Source: Siphonodentalium dalli (taxonomy: Eukaryota; Mollusca; Scaphopoda; Gadilida; Siphonodentaliidae). From it: a stretch of DNA of 64,000 nt. The stretch spans positions 247,847,827 to 247,911,826 of the forward strand of contig CP136064.1 of NCBI GenBank assembly GCA_032622095.1, written 5' to 3'. The position numbers were made by a program, and so were the translations under genes. This document shows, in pieces, positions 46,003-57,280 of the stretch. Position 1 is the first letter of the stretch, and every line of letters begins with the position of its first letter. The notes under the pieces were generated by a model. It was not told the origin of the DNA. It saw only the letters and a program-made list of their open reading frames with translations, and did not search any database.

Positions 46003-46341
46003 GCAGTGTATAAACCGTACAAATATTAAATCGGAAGTTGCTTTCGAAAAGACGAAAAATTCTATTTTTAGAACGTAAATGTGACAGAAATACCACAACA
46101 ACACCACAAAATCCAGGTTTCAGACGGACACACGGTTGCACCACAGCTATAAACGGAAGTATATATTGTACATACACATTTGCCGATCATAAGCGGGCTC
46201 CATTTGAGCGAAGGACTCTATTTAATAGATAAAAACGGCCTTTGATCACTAAAAATTCGCTCTTCAAATGTCATTTTAACACATATCCACTTTTCGAAAG
46301 CAACTTCCGATTTAAGATTTGTACGGTTTATACACTGTGCA
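46003..46341. mobile_element. Inverted-repeat element with GCAGTGTATAAACC ends
   Basis: About 50-bp terminal repeats: GCAGTGTATAAACCGTACAA at the left, TTGTACGGTTTATACACTG at the right, extending to AAGTTGCTTTCGAAAAG. The interior includes short plus and minus frames with no transposase motif. CAGTG/CACTG ends recall hAT elements, but no 8-bp target duplication is visible, so the class is open. Confidence 0.7.
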
Positions 46342-46920
46342 TGTATTACAGTCAATAGAGCAATAAGGAATGCGGAAAGTTGAAATGTTTAAGTAATACC
46401 AGAGATCAACCTGAAGAGCCATATGAAGTTTGGGATCAATTGGATGAAAAATTGTTAGCCATGGCAACCATGTTTTTGATCGAAAATCATTCAAATTTGA
46501 TGGCTACAATCCAGAGGTGATCCTAAACATGCCTGTAAATTTTCAAAAGAAATCTCCAATAAATGCGGGCTGCAGAGTGTGCTGATGGATTCAAATTAGA
46601 AATCCAAGATGACTGCTGATGGCCATGTTTATTTTTAACAAATTACGCATATTTTTCGTGATATGTAATGTATTGAATTGTTGATCATGTATCGTGATTC
46701 ATATCGTATATATCGTGACCAAGTGTATCGTTACAGCCCTATTAATTGTGAGCAAATAAAGGGTTCAGCCCTGAATACATCTCCAATTAGGATGAAAGTG
46801 GATACCTTCACAGAATCACAACACATTAATGGTGTACCATAGATAACAATCAGAAGAGCAGACATCTGCCATGGATATCAGAGCGGAATGGGAATGTAAC
46901 CTACCTCTAGCTTTCAAGGA
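46342..46920. other. Unannotated intronic DNA
   Basis: TATCGTGATTCATATCGTATA repeats near 46690-46720 (two short quotes: ATCGTGATTC, ATATCGTGACC). Nothing else seen. Confidence 0.35.
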
Positions 46921-47214
46921 CAAGCCTGAATTTACTGTGTCTGACATTTGCAGAATGAGGTCCCCAGAGGGTGAATTTAGTGACGCTATCCCACATGGCA
47001 GGCCAGCGAACCCAAAATCACCCTCTGGAGACCTCATCCTGCTTAGGCTTCAACTGGGGAACTTCAATCTGATCCTAGGTTTCCAATAGTAGTTGAGGCC
47101 TAAGCAGAATGAGGTCCCTAGAGGGTGATTTTGGTGACACTATCCCGCCGTGCAGGTCCTCTGGGGACCTCATTCTGCAAATGAAATGTCAGACACACTA
47201 TAAAATTCAGTCAT
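46921..47214. mobile_element. MITE family E, copy 5
   Basis: CAAGCCTGAATTTACTGTGT start; two hairpins (GGTCCCCAGAGGG and GGTCCCTAGAGGG) with a short interior; ACACACTATAAAATTCAG end. The shortened interior starts at AACTTCAATCTGATCCTAGG. Confidence 0.83.
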
Positions 47215-47334
47215 GACTTGTCTATCTGACATGGCTACAAGGGGGCACTGGTGATCATAGGAGTCATAGACTCAATACTGACAAATTAAATGACATCATA
47301 CAATGTATGTCATTATGGTAGCTCTTTATTAACA

Positions 47335-47376
47335 GGGACCAGCCTAGAGGATGATTTGAGAGACATTTTCTGGTCC
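47335..47376. repeat. Repeat F fragment
   Basis: GGGACCAGCCTAGAGGATGA and GGAGACATTTTCT-like sequence match the left end of the copy at 60346. Confidence 0.5.
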
Positions 47377-47432
47377 ATGCAAACAGGGCATCACAGGCGC
47401 TTCATTATACCAACATATCTATCTCAAGTGAT

Positions 47433-47875
47433 GGGAATGGATGCTGCTGGGGAAGATAAATGAAATTTAAATCTGTTTGCCCTTCAACCTGACTGAAACC
47501 AGACTGCCTAATGGCTTCCAATGAATAGTCTGGCTTCAGTGACTTATTTCTCCTGGCCTATTAATCATGGTTTCTGCTATGGGTTGAATCATGCAACTGG
47601 GGGAGGGGGGGGGGGGGCAATGATTCCAACAATCTCAATACATGCAACTAACTGTGAATACCTAGTGATTATTAAAAAATGTCACTTTTCCCTAGGACAA
47701 AATTCGGGAGAAGTTTAGATTTCTTCCAGGTCAGCCTCTGTTCCCTGCTGAATGCCACTGGTGAAGATAAAGGAAATAATCTATTTCCCCTAAAGCTGAC
47801 TGAAACCAGACTACCTAATGGCTTTCATGGAGTAATCTGGATTCAGCCCACTGATTTCTCCTGTCCTGTTAACCC
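47433..47875. repeat. ~300-bp direct duplication, diverged
   Basis: GGAAGATAAATGAAATTTAA, ACTGAAACCAGACTGCCTAA and GATTTATTTCTCCTGGCCT-like segments at 47455-47565 recur at 47762-47865 (GTGAAGATAAAGGAAATAAT, ACTGAAACCAGACTACCTAA). A G run (about 47602-47616) lies between them. Confidence 0.65.
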
Positions 47876-48132
47876 TGTCTATAATGAATGAATTCTCCGA
47901 GTCAGTTATAAATGTATTAGAACAGTCTATTATTCATTTGGAGGGGTGTTCAAGTAATAAAAGCAGACAACAGAGACAAAAACAGATAATACAAGAGCAG
48001 AATAATTCATATTAAATGGAGGGAATGTTCAGATAACATGTTCAACAAACAACATTATTTATTGAATTTATTATCTGAACATTTCCTTAGGGAACTACAA
48101 TTTCAATGAGTATTTAGTAAAGAAAGGGTTAA
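47869..48132 (+). mobile_element. MITE family C, copy 6
   Basis: TTAACCCTGTCTATAATG to AAGAAAGGGTTAA, with hairpin arms ATGTTCAACAAACAAC and TTGAATTTATTATCTG. Its right TTAA is shared with a family A left end. Confidence 0.78.
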
Positions 48133-48355
48133 CCCTTCCATGGCTGGGGCTTCCTGAAATTATGCGAAAACCTGTGCAAAAGAGTAGTTCCCTAAGAAAA
48201 TGTTCAGATAATAAGTTCAGATTGAACTTGTTGTCTGAACTTTTCCCACCAATCAATTCGAACCCTTTTGCACTTGTATTATTTTTTCGGCTGTTCGTGG
48301 CCTGCTCATTTTACCTGAACACACCTCCAAATGAATAATAGGCCATTCCAATATA
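48129..48355. mobile_element. Chimera: family A left end fused to an inverted family C piece
   Basis: TTAACCCTTCCATGGCTGGG through GCGAAAACCTGTGCAA is family A; at the point where the hairpin cassette should start the sequence becomes a family C hairpin (ATAATAAGTTCAGATTGAAC) and interior (CACACCTCCAAATGAATAAT). Confidence 0.7.
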
Positions 48356-48357
48356 TA

Positions 48358-48490
48358 GAGGATCTCACATGAGTTTCTATTTTATACAGAATTTATCAAC
48401 CGAGTTCACTAAATTCGATTTGAGCCGAGGTTAACCGAGTGGACAAGGTTGATAAATTACGTATAAAATAGAACAAGTTTGAGATACCTT
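48358..48490. mobile_element. Small inverted-repeat element (~130 bp)
   Basis: TCTATTTTATACAGAATTTA pairs with AAATTACGTATAAAATAGA; outer GATCTCACA pairs loosely with TTTGAGATAC. Central AACCGAGT/ACTCGGTT-like boxes extend the stem. Confidence 0.65.
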
Positions 48491-48644
48491 TTATCACATG
48501 ATCAAATAAACGCGAAGTATTCATCGAAAACAACAATCATAAACTTCAGCAATCGCAAGTCATTTAAATAATGGGGTGACATCATCGCACGCGCTAATAT
48601 TACAAGTGTGTCTTACTAATAATTATGAAGCTGGTTTTGTGGGT

Positions 48645-48714
48645 TAATTATGTGATAAATTACATTTGTATATTATAACTGAGTGGGAGAATCCATTTAG
48701 TATAGAAAGGGTTA
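48645..48714 (-). mobile_element. Family C terminal fragment, inverted
   Basis: GAGTGGGAGAATCCATTTAG and TATAGAAAGGGTTAA are the complement of the family C left end. Confidence 0.65.
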
Positions 48715-49430
48715 ATATAGCTGCACATGTCCCTACTGAAGTTAAATGGGATGTGGGCCCTCATCCTCCAGAAGTTGGCGCCCCTGATACACATCATCAT
48801 AATGGACTTCCCATGTCCCGACTCACAGAACATGTGAAGTATATGCATCATTTTAACTATACAGTGCATACATACTTACATTTGCAGTCATCAATTAGCT
48901 TTTTGCCGACAAAAGTTGCCGATTCTTACGGGTCATGAGGTTTCTATGCATCAAGACTGGAGCTTGTTTTATGCTGATTGAGAGTACTATTCTACGTCAA
49001 TATCAATCCCTCCCAAATGGGCTCCCAGCCAATTCTTATTCATTCATTGCCATTACACCCCACAATGTCCCACGGTGGGTGGTAATTGGGTGAATTAAAT
49101 ATGATTTTTTACACAAATTGATGAGTTCGTGTCTTTGATCATTCCGCAAAATTAGGATCTTATGATTGTTATCTATATAACCATAAAATCATACGGTCAA
49201 ATATTTTTTTAATTGTAAACTAAAGGAATAAATTTTCTATGTGAAATGAGGTCTACATAAGTGTTGTATTATGATATAAAATCCTGTGGTTTGATGGCGA
49301 TTGTCACTAGATGAACAACATTTATTCAAGATTCAAACCGATTCAAGGCTAATTTTTAGGAAACATATTTGCTTCATCAGTTAGATGCTTATGGATAAAA
49401 TGATACATACAAGAGGTGGCATCAGAGATG
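48715..49430. other. Unannotated intronic DNA
   Basis: The 90-codon plus frame at 48666-48938 begins inside the family C fragment and shows no domain. Nothing supported. Confidence 0.35.
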
Positions 49431-49439
49431 CTGTGTCTC

Positions 49440-50215
49440 GTTTTCGGTGGCTTACCGCCGGTGGCTACCGCCAATTGGTGTGCATCAGTATCGGTAGACT
49501 AATTAATAGGTAAAATCGAAAAATGACTAATTAAGGGCCATAACTCCATCAAATTTTATCGGACCTGGCCGGTTTTCGAACTCGTCCGAGATATTCTTGG
49601 GAGACACCTATATACCAAATTTCAATCAAATCGGATAACGTTTGTTGAAGTTAATTATCGCGCTAACAAGCTGAAAATTCGTGAAAAATGACTAATTAAG
49701 GGCCACAACTCTATCAAATTTTATCGGACGAGGCCGGTTTTCAAACTCATCCGAGATATTTTTGGGAGACACCTATATACCAAATTTCAATCAAATCGGA
49801 TAAAGTTTGTTGAAGTTATCGCGCTAACGAGCTGAAAATTCGTGAAAAATGACTAATTAAGGGCCATAACTCTATCAAATTTTATCGGACCAGGCCGGTT
49901 TTCGAACTCATCCGAGATATTCTTGGGAGACACCTATATACCAAATTTCAACCAAATCGGATAACGTTTGTTGAAGTTATCGCGCTAACGAGCTGAAAAT
50001 TCAAAGGGCCATAACTCTGTAATAAATGTGCGGACGAACCCGATTTTCTGTCTGCAGCTTACGAGCATCGATATGTACTCACACACCAAATTTTTTTTTA
50101 ATCCGTCAACGGTTGAGTTATAAGCAAAACACGCCGCCCGCCCCGCCCGCCCTTCCGCCACCCACCGTCCCTCATCAAACTATAAGTAGAGTTTCGGAAA
50201 AAAACTCGACTAATA
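49440..50215. repeat. ~162 bp tandem array with C-rich end
   Basis: Units begin AATGACTAATTAAGGGCC at 49522, 49686 and 49848, with a partial one at 50004. Each contains TTTATCGGACC-type sequence, CCGAGATATTCTTGGGAGAC and ACCAAATTTCAATCAAATCG. The array ends in CCGCCCGCCCTTCCGCCACC, similar in style to 1290-1320. The 164/162 bp spacing matches the arrays at 1.6, 6.2 and 17.1 kb. Confidence 0.9.
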
Positions 50216-50298
50216 AACAAAGCAACCTCTGGTAGAGAAAGGGTTAAGATGGGCTTCAATTCACACAATATTCATATCACATGGTAAGATTTGTTTAC

Positions 50299-50347
50299 TT
50301 AACCCTAATGCTACACCAGCGCAACTCCCATCATGAAAGGGTTATTA
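50299..50347 (+). mobile_element. Family A right-end fragment
   Basis: TAATGCTACACCAGCGCAAC and TCATGAAAGGGTTA only. Confidence 0.65.
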
Positions 50348-50490
50348 ACCCTTTGAGTGCCAGGTCGATTTTTGTATCAACCCATATACCCTGTGCCAAT
50401 GCATTCTCTTATATATGCAAGTCGACCATAGGTCGCCTCGCATATATAAGAGAATGCATTGGCCTAACAATTTTTTTTAATTTTTTTTTT
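50348..50490 (+). mobile_element. Family D left end carrying the shared hairpin cassette
   Basis: TTAACCCTTTGAGTGCCAGG and TTTTTGTATCAACCCATA match family D (22115), but the text then switches to CCTGTGCCAATGCATTC and one full cassette of the CGACC/GGTCG type, followed by T-rich linker. No right end is visible. Confidence 0.75.
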
Positions 50491-50540
50491 TTTATACAAT
50501 TTTAATAATTTATTCTTATATTATTTAACAAACTTATCAG

Positions 50541-50646
50541 GGAGAGCTTTCCGATGAATGGCAACAAGCCATATTTCCGACTAAATCCTGAAAAGTTACC
50601 CATAATTCTGCTGTGGTTAAGGAGTCAATTACTTAGAGCATTACTG
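50541..50646. mobile_element. MITE family S, copy 13 (right half)
   Basis: GAGAGCTTTCCGATGAATGG to GAGCATTACTGTA. It is fused to the T-rich tail of the preceding element. Confidence 0.82.
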
Positions 50647-51165
50647 TATGCCGTTTATTTTTTGCATCTGGCATTTTCGGGGACCCACCATCCCCAAACA
50701 AGACCCTATAGCATTAATTTGGTAATAAAATGAATTACCATTTTATATCATACATTTAATGGGTGAAGGCACTGGCTAAGTATGTTGTCCTTGTTTTGTC
50801 TATTATCAAATTATCTATCAAGTGTACTTCACATGGCACCTGTACTTTAATAACTAGGACAAGACCCTTGTAAGTAAAATTAGAATTAATCGAAAATGTT
50901 GTTGTTGTTGATAGGTCTGGAACCCTGAATAAACCTCTGCACAACAGCAGACAGAGGAATGTTAAGAGCTTCAATCTATAATGGCTGGTGGCAGTGGTGG
51001 GTTTGTCAGTTGTGGCTTTCTATGCTCAATGATAACACCTGTTGATTTATTTCTTTGAGGCCTCTCAACTTATGTGAACACATGATTGTTGAAAACTGCT
51101 GGAAAATTTATCACAAGACACCATGGCTGTTCATGACATTTTTTAGAGATGTGGGAGGTTATATA
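50647..51165. other. Unannotated intronic DNA
   Basis: No feature supported. Confidence 0.35.
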
Positions 51166-51363
51166 CAGTAATGCCATAAATAATCAACTCCTTAACCACA
51201 ACAGAATTATGGGTAACTTATCAGGATTTAGTCGGAAATATGGCTTGTTGCCATTCATTGGAAAGCTCTCAGTGACAAGTCATATTTCCGACTAAACCCT
51301 GAAAAGTTACCCATAATTCTGCTGTGGTTAAGTACCGGTAGTGGATTATTTAGGGAATTACTG
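51166..51363. mobile_element. MITE family S, copy 14
   Basis: TACAGTAATGCCATAAATAA to GGGAATTACTGTA; right arm has a small insertion (ACCGGTAG) and lost most loop-side sequence. Confidence 0.87.
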
Positions 51364-51473
51364 TAGGTACATACATGATACATATACCGCTACAACTGAT
51401 ACTACCAGTACTATGGAGATACCAGAGATTTCGCAAAATCATTATTACAATTACCAGTTAGAAAGTTCTGAAC

Positions 51474-51816
51474 CAGCATAGAGGGCGACATCTTCTCTCT
51501 AATACGTGCCACTTCTCCCTATTTTTGTCCCAAGGAGACGTGATTTCCCTCTCATATAACAGTATGCTTATGTTCCAACAGCATATTGTAAGTATAGTTA
51601 CTTTAAATATATTATAATGGTGTTCTTACTCACTATAATGGTTTTATAAATGGGATCTTGAGTTGCATATTACCCAATGAACCATACATGCAGGAGGGTG
51701 TTTGGAGGGGGGGGTAAAGAACTTCAGCCATAAATATTTCTCCTTGATAACAGTCCACTTCTCCCTAATAAGCGAACAGGTAGAAGTGACTTCTCCCAAT
51801 TTGAAATCTCTTGCCC
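51474..51816 (+). repeat. Dispersed repeat F, copy 1
   Basis: Shares CATAGAGGGCGAC, GTGCCACTTCTCCCTATTTT, GGTTTTATAAATGGG and GAAGTGACTTCTCCCAAT with 60346-60667 in the same order. No terminal inverted repeat was found; class unknown. Confidence 0.75.
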
Positions 51817-52267
51817 CTGGTTAGAAAAAATTTCCAGAAAACCTGCTCAAGATATAGAAGGCTACTTTTAAAAACTGAAATTGATGAAGTTTGCCTCATG
51901 AATTCATTCAATTTTCCTAACAATAATTTTGGAAAAATACAGTTAGGAAACCAAACGCTGTTTAGCTTAAGAGGCAAACATCAAAGTTTTCAGATTTTAT
52001 GGAAGAAGTGGCATGATGTCCTCTTGAGTGTACCAGATTTTGATGTCTGGTGAATGATGGGGCCTGGTGAGCCCAACATGTTTGTAAACACTACTGTAAT
52101 CATGATTTCGAGAAACCACTCTAGTGCAGTCCGATGCTGGGGAATACCCAATGTAATTTGAAGAGAGTTTTATGTCATTTTTATAAATATCCCATTGTAC
52201 TAATGCTTGTGCATGACATGCAGGAAATGTTCCCTGTTTGTTCTGTTATCAAAAAATCTCAAATTGA
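51817..52267. other. Unannotated intronic DNA
   Basis: Open frames on both strands over 51765-52053 overlap and have no domain; I treat both as chance. Confidence 0.35.
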
Positions 52268-52668
52268 TTAACCCTTTACCCAACAGTGGGGCCCTGTGCC
52301 AATGCATTCTCTTATATATGCGAGTCGACCATAGGTCGCCTCGCATATATAAGAGAATGCATTGGCTTAACACATTAAAAATTATAAAATTGTTAAAGAA
52401 AGTAAGAAAAAATGGTAAAAAGTGTTAAAAAAAAGAATTTTTTTAGGCCAATGCATTCTCTTATATATGCGAGGCGACCTATGGTCGACTCGCATATATA
52501 AGAGAATGCATTGGCACAGGGCATAACTGTAACTATCACAATGTGGTCAAGGAGCTGGTTCCAATGATATCCATATGTGTATGGTTCTATTGAGACAGAC
52601 CGAAGATATTTTAGGCTGTTGAATCTTTATTTGGGCGTTTTTGGCCGGTTTGTTGGGTAAAGGGTTAA
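52268..52668 (-). mobile_element. MITE family B, copy 3 (inverted)
   Basis: TTAACCCTTTACCCAACAGT to GTTGGGTAAAGGGTTAA, with both TTAA sites intact. Order is the reverse of copies 1 and 2: cassettes first, then the ATCCATATGTGTATGG and GGCCGGTT arm. Confidence 0.9.
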
Positions 52669-54038
52669 ATGATAGGGCTTCTCTTCCTGGTCTATTTTAT
52701 GTCCATTTTGGGGCATACAAATACAATTCTGAATCGATGACACTAATTCACAGTAGCATACCAGTATATCATACAAAGTACATTTTCTTTGTATATATTT
52801 TTAACATTGAGTTAGAATTATCAGATCATGAGATGTTTAGAATCAATATACCAGTATATCAAGAGACCTCACAAAAAATTTAAAGTCTTTTATGAGTTCT
52901 CAGAATGCTCAGGGGTATATAGGCAAAGCAGGCTTAGAAGATTCATGGATATTTTGGCTCTCCCTTTAATAGTAATGCTACTAACGCTCCTCCGCATTAG
53001 AAAAACCACTTAATGTTGTATTTATTTTATAAGCAACTTTCATATGAAATAATTAATTTTATGTGCCTTTGTCAGACCTTGAAATTAGGAAAAGATCCCA
53101 TGGCAAATTTAATGCTGTGGCCTGTTAGATACCACATGTTGGCATTTCCCACAGCATTTTATTATTGTCCTGGTTAATTTCAAGTACTGCTTTGTGCAAC
53201 AGCAACCACATTTTTTCATTTCTTTAGCCTTACTAATGTAATGGAAATAGATTCTAATCAGTTAGTGCCCAAAACTATCCAACCTCTTGAAAATATAAGA
53301 CAGAGCCAGTGGCTGTCAATATGATGACAAGAATATACCAGTAGCTCTTTCCCAGCCTTCAGTGGAGTCTTTTATGACTGATTCCGCAGCTTTTTTCAAA
53401 TATTACAGACATCTGATTGCGACAGATGCCCACCAACATGTCATTCTTAGACCTCTTATAAATAGAAAAGATTGATTATGTAGGTAGCATGCCAATTTCA
53501 GGTTTCTCATATTACATTCAGAAACCATGATCTAGTCCAGGTTTCTCATATTACAATCAGAAACCATGATCTTTGTGACCTAATCCAGGGTAACCTGTTA
53601 TGTGAGCCGGCCATAGTCTATTCATGTCTTTTAAAATTGAGAGGACTGAGTTATCATTTGAGCAGAAGAATTTTGGGATATATAAGAGATTGCACTGGCA
53701 CAGGAACTTTAATGCTGTACCAGCACAGCTCTCCTTATGAAAATGTTTGATAACAAACCAAATTATGTAATTGGAATCCGATAATTATGCCAGACTCTAG
53801 TGCAAGAAACAACAATGTGCTGTATTCATATATTCAGACTGAGTGTGTAAAGTAATGCGATAGCTAGAGTTTCATAGCCTCAATTTATCAAGATTTAAAG
53901 GCACGGATGGCCTTCATTATAGGTTATAATTACCAAATTAGTTAACAAATTATGAAAATTTCCTGAAGAATATACTAACAGTATAATATAATGATAGTAT
54001 TATTGCGATATTACTTTGTGTGAGCCGAGCGTTTGTTT
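52669..54038. other. Unannotated intronic DNA with one family A remnant
   Basis: A family A end remnant (TATATAAGAGATTGCACTGG, GGAACTTTAATGCTGTACC) lies at 53674-53749. A 39-bp direct repeat of AGGTTTCTCATATTAC and AGAAACCATGATCT is at 53501-53573. No gene. Confidence 0.45.
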
Positions 54039-54260
54039 ATATACAGTGCATAAATAGTGAGCGATAAGCAAAACACTCAACACCATGGCAATTATTTTTA
54101 GGACAGTGATTCACAGTGACCTTGAGAGGCGAAGATTAGCAAGCACTACACTGGTATGTGTTAAACAACTTGGTAGCATTTCTAACCAAAGTTCCCTTAG
54201 TGAGCTCTCCCCAGCGTTGAGTGTTTTGCTTATCGCATACTATTTACATACTTTTGTTTA
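54039..54260. mobile_element. Inverted-repeat element (~220 bp)
   Basis: GATAAGCAAAACACTCAAC (54063) pairs with GTTGAGTGTTTTGCTTATC (54216); outward, TGCATAAATAGTGAGC pairs loosely with GCATACTATTTACAT. Open frame 54085-54285 is internal and featureless. Confidence 0.7.
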
Positions 54261-54419
54261 CATAACATGTCATTTGTTTACATAACACAAAATATTTACA
54301 TGACAATAATATGCAATCTATGTTCATTTATGATTGGTATAAGAAAAGAATTTGTCTATATTTTAATATTCTTTCTGTTTATGGCGGTTTTAATGGATGT
54401 GGCTATTTTAACAGCAATA

Positions 54420-54975
54420 CCCACCAACAATGCTTACCATCAATGGCAAAAATAATTAACATTTGGCAAAAAAATATTTTCATTTGGCAAAAGTTTTGGC
54501 AAGTCACTTTTTAATTCCTCAAGCAATTTGAAAACATACTGGTTAATCAATAGTATTAATTTCAGAAACTCTTACAACATAATTATATCTGTGGTGTTTT
54601 ATAAGGTTTAGGGAAAGTTTAGCACCTCTATTAAGATGCAGTTAATCTCATAGCATTAGTACTGATGGTTGGAGGGATTACTAATCCTCCTGTGATGTGC
54701 CCTTCTGATGGAGAAACCTTTCTACCGTTGTATTGTTCAGTGATCGGCTTATTGTTGTATGATAAACCACAATAGAGATGCCAGTCTTAACTAATTATTA
54801 ACTAACTGCTTTTCTATCGATATCAAAAGTCGTTCAAACCGTGAGTGTCGAAACAAAAGACAAGGTTGCAGAAAATTATACTATCGGGGATATATAGCAT
54901 TTGGTAATTGCTAAAATAATTTGGCAAAAAATATTTTCATTTGGCAAAAGTAAATTTCGGTCAAGCGTGGACCCT
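54420..54975. repeat. Repeat G, copy 2, next to the KLF splice donor
   Basis: TTTTCATTTGGCAAAAG occurs at about 54478 and 54933, flanking ~430 bp; the end TCGGTCAAGCGTGGACCCTG resembles that of copy 1. It ends 24 bp from the KLF donor site. Confidence 0.55.
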
Positions 54976-54999
54976 GCTTACCATATCGTTAATACCAAC

Positions 55000-55732
55000 C
55001 TGTATGTGTCCGGAGATGAGCTTTGAGATGTGAACTTTTTGTATAAACTTTTTTACAGCCATTATAAGGACACTTGTGAATTCGACGTTTACTGTCGGGA
55101 CTGACTTCCGCTCGCCTGAGAGCATGAGGCACCCGTGGTTGAGGATATGCAGTCAATGGGCGGGGACGCCCATTAACACTGGGCTGATGAACGAAAGCTA
55201 TTCTTTGCCGATGTAAAACATCCGACGGAGTCACTCGCACAGCAACGGTCGTCGTTCGACCAGGCTGAGCAATAAGCCTCAAAGCGAACGGATCATTTAA
55301 CTTTTTTGGAACAGGTGAGAGAGGAGGGTCACTGATATTACTGTCCCATGAAACACCACTACTCGAAGAACTGTAACTGTATAAGCTAATAGAATCCGCT
55401 TTGGAAGAAAGGTCATTCAGATCTAAATACGCGAGTCTTTCAAGCTTTGCTTCCGTGTCGATTCCATCATCAAGTTCATCGATATCAGAAACATCGTCAT
55501 CGTCGTCATCTTCATCATCATCATCGTCATCGCCATCATAGTATAATTTGGGAATGTCTCCATCTGCACTACTAGCACAATATTCCGAATCTGTAGGACA
55601 TTCAGATTTTTCTGGTGATGATACTTCATCCGTCCGAGAAGTGTCCCATGGTCTGTCGAATTCGGATTTAATTTTCTTGAACGATGTTAATTTCGGTTCA
55701 TCTTTCAAGTACCGCTCCATTTCCAGACAATT
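55000..55732 (-). CDS. Klf6/7: Krüppel-like factor KLF6/7 type, internal exon (N-box, acidic region, zinc finger 1)
   Basis: The acceptor TTTATATCTTTCAG ends at 55733 and the frame is phase 0. The exon opens with [13 protein letters not shown], matching the CLELERYL box that begins the second coding exon of vertebrate KLF6/KLF7; this places the gene in that subgroup (luna in Drosophila). About residues 66-90 are almost all Asp, 109-130 are Ser-rich, and PPLSPVPKK follows. A basic KRRIHKC segment leads into finger 1 ([19 protein letters not shown]). The exon ends inside the HTG linker codon at 55000 with donor GTTGGT. With the terminal exon it encodes 306 residues plus a missing first exon, near the 283-302 residues of the human proteins. 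The first exon was not found below 64000. The long Asp run is unusual for the family and is encoded by a GAT-type trinucleotide repeat. Confidence 0.95.
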
Positions 55733-56998
55733 CTGAAAGATATAAAACAAGGATTTAATATATAGTGTTAAATTGTTGGTGTTCTCCGATATTCATTAGG
55801 TAGATAAATCAGAGCTCTTCTACTGTAAACTGCAAAATTACATTTACTTGATAGAGTCATAACAATGGACAATATAAATAAATTGCTAGATTTACATCCA
55901 ACTAATTCACGAAAAAAGCAGCGGGAGGTTAAAGTTTATTTTTTATATTCTATTCTTCCTAACATAAATGGTCATGGTCAATTCTAGATATTGAAGCAGT
56001 ATCCTATCTTATATAATACAAGGTGATTTCGATTGTCCAGTTTGATCAAAATAGACTGATTTATGAGTCTTCGAAATGAAATTTGATGGTTAAGTCATGA
56101 GATTAAAGTTTATATAAAAATTATCCACATATTAAAAAAAAAAGATTTAGGAGGGGTCAGGAGGGGGTGTAAATCTAGCTATTTTTTAAACTTCTAAATC
56201 GGCACGTCTTTCAAAAGAATGTAAATTTGGTATATTATCATTTCCAGTATATATCAACCTTTTTTATCCTTGAGACATGACAAAAAGCGAGAAATTGTAT
56301 GTTGTTTAAACTAGTGCAATTAGGCTTGAACATGGATGACTTTGACAACCCAGATGATTTTATAAGGACCCTGACATTTCAGTACCCTTATTGCTAACCC
56401 CCCCCCCCAACCCTGCAAACCTTGAAGATAGCCTTGAAAGTATTAAAGTGCATGTACCAATAAAAGCGAAAACATCATTGATGTGTGGAATTAAAAAGTT
56501 ATTTTCCCTTGACAAGGACCTGATTAGCAACAGTGCTTGGCAGACATAGAGAAAATCTAATTAGAAAGTAATTAGAACTTGATGAAAAAGATCAATACTT
56601 AAAGAGAGTGGCCTTGTTAAAGGTGAGTGACAGAGGAATTACTGTAATTATTTTCACACTGGGATCAGGTGTCCATCAACGCTGTTAAAACTGGCAGTTA
56701 TGAGGGTGATCTTTCAATCTTTTACCTGCCTATCCATACTTAGACCCAACTTAGCTACATGATCCTGTGTATTGTTAAAACAGTCTACATAATACAGTTT
56801 TATAGAAAAATGGAAGGAGAACAAGAGTTTTGGTCATGTCTTTGCCTGATTGTGTTTGCCGCGGCTTATCTGCAATTCTTACGCGAAAGAAGACAAATTA
56901 TAGCATGATGATTCTGAGTATTATCTTGATTAAGTTTAGGGTAATCCACCCACCCCTCCCAAAATGGGCCGCCTCCTCACCATTTTATCTTTTTATTT
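55733..56998. other. Upstream KLF intron, no repeat recognised
   Basis: This should be the intron before the internal exon, more than 8.2 kb long if the first exon lies outside the window. A C run is at about 56399-56408. No short exon encoding the conserved KLF6/7 start peptide was recognised. Confidence 0.5.
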
Positions 56999-57201
56999 TT
57001 TTTATATATGCGAGTCTCCCATATGGAGCCTCGCATGTATAAGAGAATACATTGACCTAACAATATTTACCTTGACCTTGTAAGCCAGTGCTTTCTCTTA
57101 TATATGCGAGGCTCCCTGTGGGAGACTCGCATATATAAGATAATACACTGACACAGTGTCTTTAATGCTGCACCAGCGCAGCTACTGTCATGAAAGGGTT
57201 A
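56999..57201 (+). mobile_element. MITE family A, copy 13 (left end lost)
   Basis: Starts inside the first cassette (TTATATATGCGAGTCTCCC), continues through the linker and second cassette to GTCATGAAAGGGTTA. Confidence 0.82.
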
Positions 57202-57280
57202 TGACAAGTTATTTTGGAAAGAAATACCACAAATGTCATGAGGTGGGGCTGATGTACCACGTCATCTCCCCATTGATATA

